A stretch of 7,388 nt of DNA from an uncultured Brachyspira sp. (GTDB lineage: Bacteria; Spirochaetota; Brachyspiria; Brachyspirales; Brachyspiraceae). The stretch lies in NCBI RefSeq assembly GCF_934747485.1, contig NZ_CAKVGN010000100.1, positions 1 to 7,388 on the forward strand, read 5' to 3'. Below, piece after piece: positions 6,845 to 7,388 of the stretch (position 1 is its first letter; the number at the start of each line of letters is the position of its first letter). The position numbers and the translations under genes were made by a program. Under the pieces are notes generated by a model, which saw nothing but the letters and a program-made list of their open reading frames with translations, did not search any database and had not been told where the DNA came from.

Positions 6845-7113
6845 CTTACTTTAACATGTACAGCTTCTATATACTTAATAACGCTGCCAAAAGAAGAATC
6901 ATTGCATTCTATACCATTAATTAAAACAGAAATGGCATTATTACAATTATGCATACACTCCACCTCTTTAAGGAGCATACCGTCATAAGAAGGAATGCCG
7001 ATTTTCAAATCATAATGGACTCTAATTGATTCTAAAAGGGCATACGAACCCTTCATAGAACAATGAAGCCCTACACATACTTCTATAACGGTTTTTATCT
7101 CGTCCTTTTGCAT
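6841..7113 (-). CDS. NuoE-like thioredoxin-fold [2Fe-2S] protein
   Basis: This 90-aa protein corresponds to the C-terminal thioredoxin-like ferredoxin domain of NuoE/HydC. It has Cys13-x4-Cys18 in VCVGLHCSMKGS and Cys53-x3-Cys57 in VECMHNCNNA, the full four-Cys set for an N1a-type [2Fe-2S] cluster. The N-terminal helical domain of NuoE (about 70 aa) is missing, so it resembles stand-alone thioredoxin-like ferredoxins. The start at 7113 has only a weak AGAG (7121-7124), 7 nt upstream. It lies 32 nt after the 29-aa ribosomal-type gene and overlaps the NuoF-like gene by 4 bp. It probably docks on that protein, as NuoE does on NuoF. Confidence 0.88.
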   Translation of the reverse strand: MQKDEIKTVIEVCVGLHCSMKGSYALLESIRVHYDLKIGIPSYDGMLLKEVECMHNCNNAISVLINGIECNDSSFGSVIKYIEAVHVKVR

Positions 7114-7145
7114 TTTACAACTCTAAACAAAGAGATGAAAAGTTA

Positions 7146-7235
7146 TTATTTCTTTTTATGCCTATTTTTGCGTAAACGTTTTTTACGTTTATGCGTAGCC
7201 ATCTTTTGACGAAGTCTTTTTCTTCCTGAAGGCAT
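7146..7235 (-). CDS. 29-aa COX24/AURKAIP1 (mS38)-like small basic protein
   Basis: This very small gene starts at 7235 and ends in tandem TAA stops (7146-7148, 7143-7145). The product begins MPSGRKRLRQKMATHKRKKR and ends RLRKNRHKKK, more than half Lys, Arg or His. This matches the short bacterial proteins with a COX24/AURKAIP1 C-terminal domain known from Bacteroidetes and spirochaetes. The mitochondrial counterpart mS38 is a small-ribosomal-subunit protein that lies near the decoding region. A ribosomal role here is inferred from that family. The start is supported by GGGAG (7241-7245), 5 nt upstream, and by a strong promoter. It is first in the minus-strand run, 32 nt before the NuoE-like gene, with no terminator in between, so read-through into the redox cassette is likely. 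Confidence 0.9.
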   Translation of the reverse strand: MPSGRKRLRQKMATHKRKKRLRKNRHKKK

Positions 7236-7240
7236 ATACA

Positions 7241-7245
7241 CTCCC
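7241..7245 (-). promoter_or_regulatory. Ribosome binding site of the mS38-like gene
   Basis: GGGAG on the minus strand lies 5 nt before the ATG at 7235. This supports real translation of a gene short enough to be missed by gene finders. Confidence 0.8.
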
Positions 7246-7268
7246 ATTTTTATATAATTTGAATATTT

Positions 7269-7296
7269 ATTATATCATATAAAAAATTTATTTCAA
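7269..7296 (-). promoter_or_regulatory. Extended -10 promoter of the mS38-like gene and redox cassette
   Basis: Minus-strand TTGAAA (7291-7296) lies 16 bp from a perfect TATAAT (7269-7274), preceded by TG in the extended -10 arrangement TGATATAAT. Transcription would start near 7262, leaving a leader of about 26 nt. It is the only strong promoter seen for the genes between 7235 and 2710. It sits 20 bp inside the right inverted repeat arm, so inversion of the segment would carry promoter and genes together. Confidence 0.75.
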
Positions 7297-7316
7297 CAAC
7301 AAAACCAACAAAAATA

Positions 7317-7387
7317 TGTTTAGGAGCCATACATATTGCACGTTTTTTAGTTTAAAAAAAGCAGGTATTCCTTATAATTTAATTAAC
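7317..7387. repeat. Right arm of 71-bp perfect terminal inverted repeat
   Basis: This is the exact reverse complement of bases 1-71; only base 7388 lies beyond it. Read outward (plus strand), it has AGGAG (7322-7326) and an open frame that in this copy starts at an ATG at 7316-7318 straddling the repeat edge. The frame reads FRSHTY then CTFFSLKKAGIPYNLIN and runs off the window. The ATG has no ribosome site and is absent from the left copy, so coding is doubtful. The repeat could extend past the window. Confidence 0.97.
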
Positions 7388-7388
7388 T

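Noticed and set aside
5708..7113. Electron-bifurcating HydABC-type hydrogenase
   Set aside because: No hydrogenase H-cluster subunit is present, and the NuoF-like protein lacks the NADH/FMN motifs that HydB needs.
7205..7216. 12-base match TTTGACGAAGTC shared with the structured element at 1958-1969
   Set aside because: At 7205-7216 it is coding sequence for a conserved Arg/Lys-rich stretch; the match does not extend and is compatible with chance.
1..7388. Linear replicon with hairpin telomeres, as in Borrelia
   Set aside because: The inverted ends invite the idea, but the genes are ordinary chromosomal metabolism, there is no replication or telomere resolvase gene, and one base extends past the right arm.
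1..7388. Composite transposon or insertion sequence bounded by the inverted repeat
   Set aside because: No transposase or recombinase is encoded in the interval, and no target-site duplication can be seen because the flanks are outside the window.

Overview
The window is very AT-rich. It carries a formate-tetrahydrofolate ligase, a two-repeat PepSY-like secreted protein, a stripped-down NuoE/F/G-like iron-sulfur cassette and a 29-residue COX24/mS38-type protein. Base composition and gene content best fit an anaerobic spirochaete of the Brachyspira type. That assignment rests on recognition of protein families and was not confirmed by any search.

Layout. Bases 1-71 are one arm of a perfect 71-bp inverted repeat whose other arm is 7317-7387, so the repeat frames the whole window. 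fhs (187-1848, +) has its own sigma-70-like promoter and a good ribosome binding site. It converges on a secreted PepSY-like gene (2070-2498, -). The two share a 13-bp-stem bidirectional terminator at 2018-2052, beside a second, G/C-richer structured element (1943-1995). The PepSY-like gene has a near-consensus promoter (2544-2572). Everything from 7262 down to 2710 lies on the minus strand in one direction: a 29-aa mS38-type gene, then nuoE-like, nuoF-like (4-bp ATGA overlap), nuoG-like (18-nt gap) and a GlpA/GlpD-like flavoprotein gene (64-nt gap). The only strong promoter seen for this run is in front of the 29-aa gene.

How the genes may work together. fhs feeds formate into the one-carbon folate pool. 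The four-gene redox cassette is the most unusual part. The NuoE-like and NuoG-like subunits keep cysteine sets for one and four iron-sulfur clusters, and the NuoF-like subunit keeps the four cysteines of cluster N3. However, the NuoF-like protein has lost the glycine-rich NADH/FMN motifs. The NuoG-like protein keeps exactly one of the two clusters of its 2x[4Fe-4S] domain and has a much reduced molybdopterin-like domain. The GlpD-like protein keeps its FAD fold and C-terminal cap but lacks all the recognisable glycerol-3-phosphate motifs. My inference is that this is a diverged electron-transfer complex in which a flavoprotein of unknown substrate replaces NADH/FMN as the electron entry or exit point. 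It does not look like a normal NADH dehydrogenase module or a normal glycerol-3-phosphate dehydrogenase.

There is no gene-free stretch longer than about 220 bases. No tRNA, rRNA, CRISPR array, transposase or recombinase gene was seen.
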